Shown here one piece after another: positions 15,042 to 16,116 of a stretch of DNA of 16,116 nucleotides. Below the pieces are notes generated by a model. That model saw only the letters and a program-made list of their open reading frames with translations, was not told where the DNA came from and searched no databases. Numbering within the stretch: the first letter of the stretch is position 1; each line of letters opens with the position of its first letter. The position numbers and the translations under genes are program-made. Source of the stretch: Chloroflexi bacterium TMED70 (GTDB taxonomy: Bacteria > Chloroflexota > Dehalococcoidia > Lucifugimonadales > Lucifugimonadaceae); assembly GCA_002171675.1 (NCBI GenBank), contig NHDX01000043.1, positions 25,365 through 41,480 on the forward strand. Reading direction: 5' to 3'.

Positions 15042-15605
15042 TTATAAATCTATATTAATTGTTCCAACATAATCAAGTCCTCTATACATGCCCATGTAAT
15101 CCATTCCATATCCAACAACCCATCTTTTGTCATCAAGAATAAAGCAATTAAAATCAGGTTCAATTTGCATGTGCCTTTTGCCTAATTTATCCAACAAAAC
15201 AGCTGAGTAGACTTCTTTGTTTGAAGTTACTTCTAACTTTTCAGTCAAGTTATATAATGTTTCTCCAGAATCCATTAAGTCATCTACTATGACGCTCGGA
15301 GAATCTATATCTATATTCTCAGCAAGAAAATCATAACCATAAATAGTAGTTCCTTGGGATTCAGTTGAATTACCATATGTCTTAGCAATTAGGGGAAACA
15401 TATGGTAGCAACCCGATCTAAGTATTTCAAGCTCAGCTATTAAATTAGAAACAAACATAAGGCCACCAGTCATAATAGGAATAAGATTTACAGATTTTTC
15501 CGAGATAAATTTTGAATTAATTTCTTGGGCGACTCTCTTAACTTGCTTATTAATTGAATCTTTGTCCCATAAAACTTCTATGTCGTTTATATTTATTTCT
15601 TTCAT
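15042..15605 (-). CDS. hpt: Hypoxanthine-type purine phosphoribosyltransferase
   Basis: A 187-residue type-I phosphoribosyltransferase. SVIVDDLMDSGETL (104-117) is the PRPP-binding motif with its paired acidic residues. MTGGLMF (45-51) is the pyrophosphate loop, and AKTYGNSTESQG (74-85) matches the flexible active-site loop of HPRT (Lys-Ser-Tyr region). LLDKLGKR holds the purine-contacting Lys140. RWVVGYGMDYMGMYRGLDYVGTI (161-183) matches the HPRT C-terminal block with its conserved Asp and Arg. It converts hypoxanthine or guanine plus PRPP to IMP or GMP in the cytosol. Its ATG overlaps the stop of the upstream nucleoside-type ABC permease (ATGA). A permease and a salvage enzyme coupled this way point to uptake and use of purines. 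Xanthine or another nucleobase is possible, because base preference is not readable here. Confidence 0.85.
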   Translation of the reverse strand: MKEININDIEVLWDKDSINKQVKRVAQEINSKFISEKSVNLIPIMTGGLMFVSNLIAELEILRSGCYHMFPLIAKTYGNSTESQGTTIYGYDFLAENIDIDSPSVIVDDLMDSGETLYNLTEKLEVTSNKEVYSAVLLDKLGKRHMQIEPDFNCFILDDKRWVVGYGMDYMGMYRGLDYVGTINIDL

Positions 15606-16116
15606 TTGATTTCTTCTGGTAATTTTTTCCCTAGAGCTTCAGGCTGATTTCCTCCTACTAGGGAGATAATTATTTTGGGTATTGAACTTCTTTCTTTTCT
15701 GTTTATATATTGTATGAAAATTAATATAAAAATCATTAATGGAAATGGTAATAATGGCAGAATTTGAGACAAAGCCAAAGTGACTGATTGCGCCTTAATT
15801 GCTAGGACTTGTAGAAGTCCAAATGAATATGCTCCTGCTGCAGCTCTATAAGGATTCCAACCACCAAAAATAACTATTGCTAGTACTATCCATCCATAAT
15901 TTGTTGTATGGCCCTCAGACCATCCATATTTTGTATAAAGAGAAAAAGTTGCACCAGCAAGTCCAAGCAGTCCCCCTCCTATAAGAGTTCCATAAAGTCT
16001 CATTTTTTTTACATCTATTCCTCTAGAACTAGCAGCAGTAGGATTTTCTCCAGATGCTCTGATGGACAAACCAAAGGTAGTTTTATTTAAGAAAAACCAT
16101 GAAAAAGGAATCAATA
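15602..16116 (-). CDS. Nucleoside-type (BMP family) ABC transporter permease, C-terminal part, cut by window end
   Basis: The C-terminal 171 residues of a branched-chain/ribose-type permease are visible; the start lies beyond base 16116. The in-frame TTG near 16114 is an internal Leu codon, not a start. SIRASGENPTAASSRGIDVKKMRLYGTLIGGGLLGLAGA is the conserved cytoplasmic loop and following helix of NupQ/YufQ-like permeases. GWIVLAIVIFGGWNPYRAAAGAYSFGLLQVL is the typical next pair of segments. Four or so hydrophobic segments end in a charged tail (KKLPEEIK). These permeases pair with a second permease, an ATPase and a BMP lipoprotein to import nucleosides or purines; those genes probably lie to the right. 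The stop overlaps the phosphoribosyltransferase ATG by four bases, supporting a purine role. About 130 residues appear to be missing, judged from a usual length near 300. Confidence 0.88.
   Translation of the reverse strand, partial: LIPFSWFFLNKTTFGLSIRASGENPTAASSRGIDVKKMRLYGTLIGGGLLGLAGATFSLYTKYGWSEGHTTNYGWIVLAIVIFGGWNPYRAAAGAYSFGLLQVLAIKAQSVTLALSQILPLLPFPLMIFILIFIQYINRKERSSIPKIIISLVGGNQPEALGKKLPEEIK

Noticed and set aside
1..16116. tRNA or rRNA genes, insertion sequences, CRISPR arrays, defence islands or prophage genes
   Set aside because: Gaps are short, no clover-leaf or direct-repeat array was seen, and all sizeable frames are metabolic or transport genes.

Overview
The window is an AT-rich (roughly 30% G+C by eye), gene-dense piece of a bacterial chromosome with 16 protein genes, two of them cut by the window ends. 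No RNA genes, mobile elements or CRISPR arrays were seen, and no gap without a gene exceeds about 200 bases. The gene content suggests a heterotrophic, probably marine, scavenger: a Baeyer-Villiger-type monooxygenase, two very different enolase-superfamily proteins, a sarcosine-oxidase-like flavoenzyme and a general amino-acid ABC transporter. The solute-binding protein of that transporter is a lipoprotein with a Ser/Glu-rich linker instead of a free periplasmic protein. That, with the catabolic gene mix, fits a low-GC marine Chloroflexota (SAR202-like) better than an alphaproteobacterium. This placement is inference only; no marker gene is present.

Layout. (1) Bases 1-1835, minus strand: the N-terminal part of a flavin monooxygenase and a fold-III PLP enzyme of the D-serine dehydratase/D-threonine aldolase type. 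(2) Bases 1967-5642, plus strand: a compact four-gene catabolic operon, namely a zinc alcohol/polyol dehydrogenase, a glycerophosphodiester phosphodiesterase, a rhamnonate-dehydratase-like enolase-superfamily enzyme and a transaldolase/fructose-6-phosphate-aldolase-like protein. Oxidation, dehydration and aldol cleavage make a plausible sugar or sugar-acid route, with the phosphodiesterase releasing the substrate. (3) Bases 5644-8297, minus strand, converging on that operon with a one-base gap: a GH32 fructosidase-like protein whose usual acid/base glutamate is alanine, and a ketopantoate-reductase-family protein, behind their own candidate promoter. (4) Bases 8373-12603, minus strand: a complete AapJQMP-type amino-acid ABC transporter in the order binding protein, permease, permease, ATPase. 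A perfect 30-base palindrome lies between the binding protein and the first permease, and a G+C-rich leader precedes the binding protein. (5) Bases 12786-16116, minus strand: a tightly overlapped operon of a nucleoside-type (BMP-family) ABC permease (cut by the window end), a hypoxanthine-type phosphoribosyltransferase, a degenerate enolase-superfamily protein and an FAD amine oxidase.

The most notable items are the 11485-11514 palindrome abutting the permease start, the 12604-12673 leader with a possible Shine-Dalgarno-masking fold, the GH32 protein lacking its acid/base residue, the enolase-superfamily protein lacking the usual catalytic Asp-His pair, and the unusual purine-salvage plus enolase plus sarcosine-oxidase operon.
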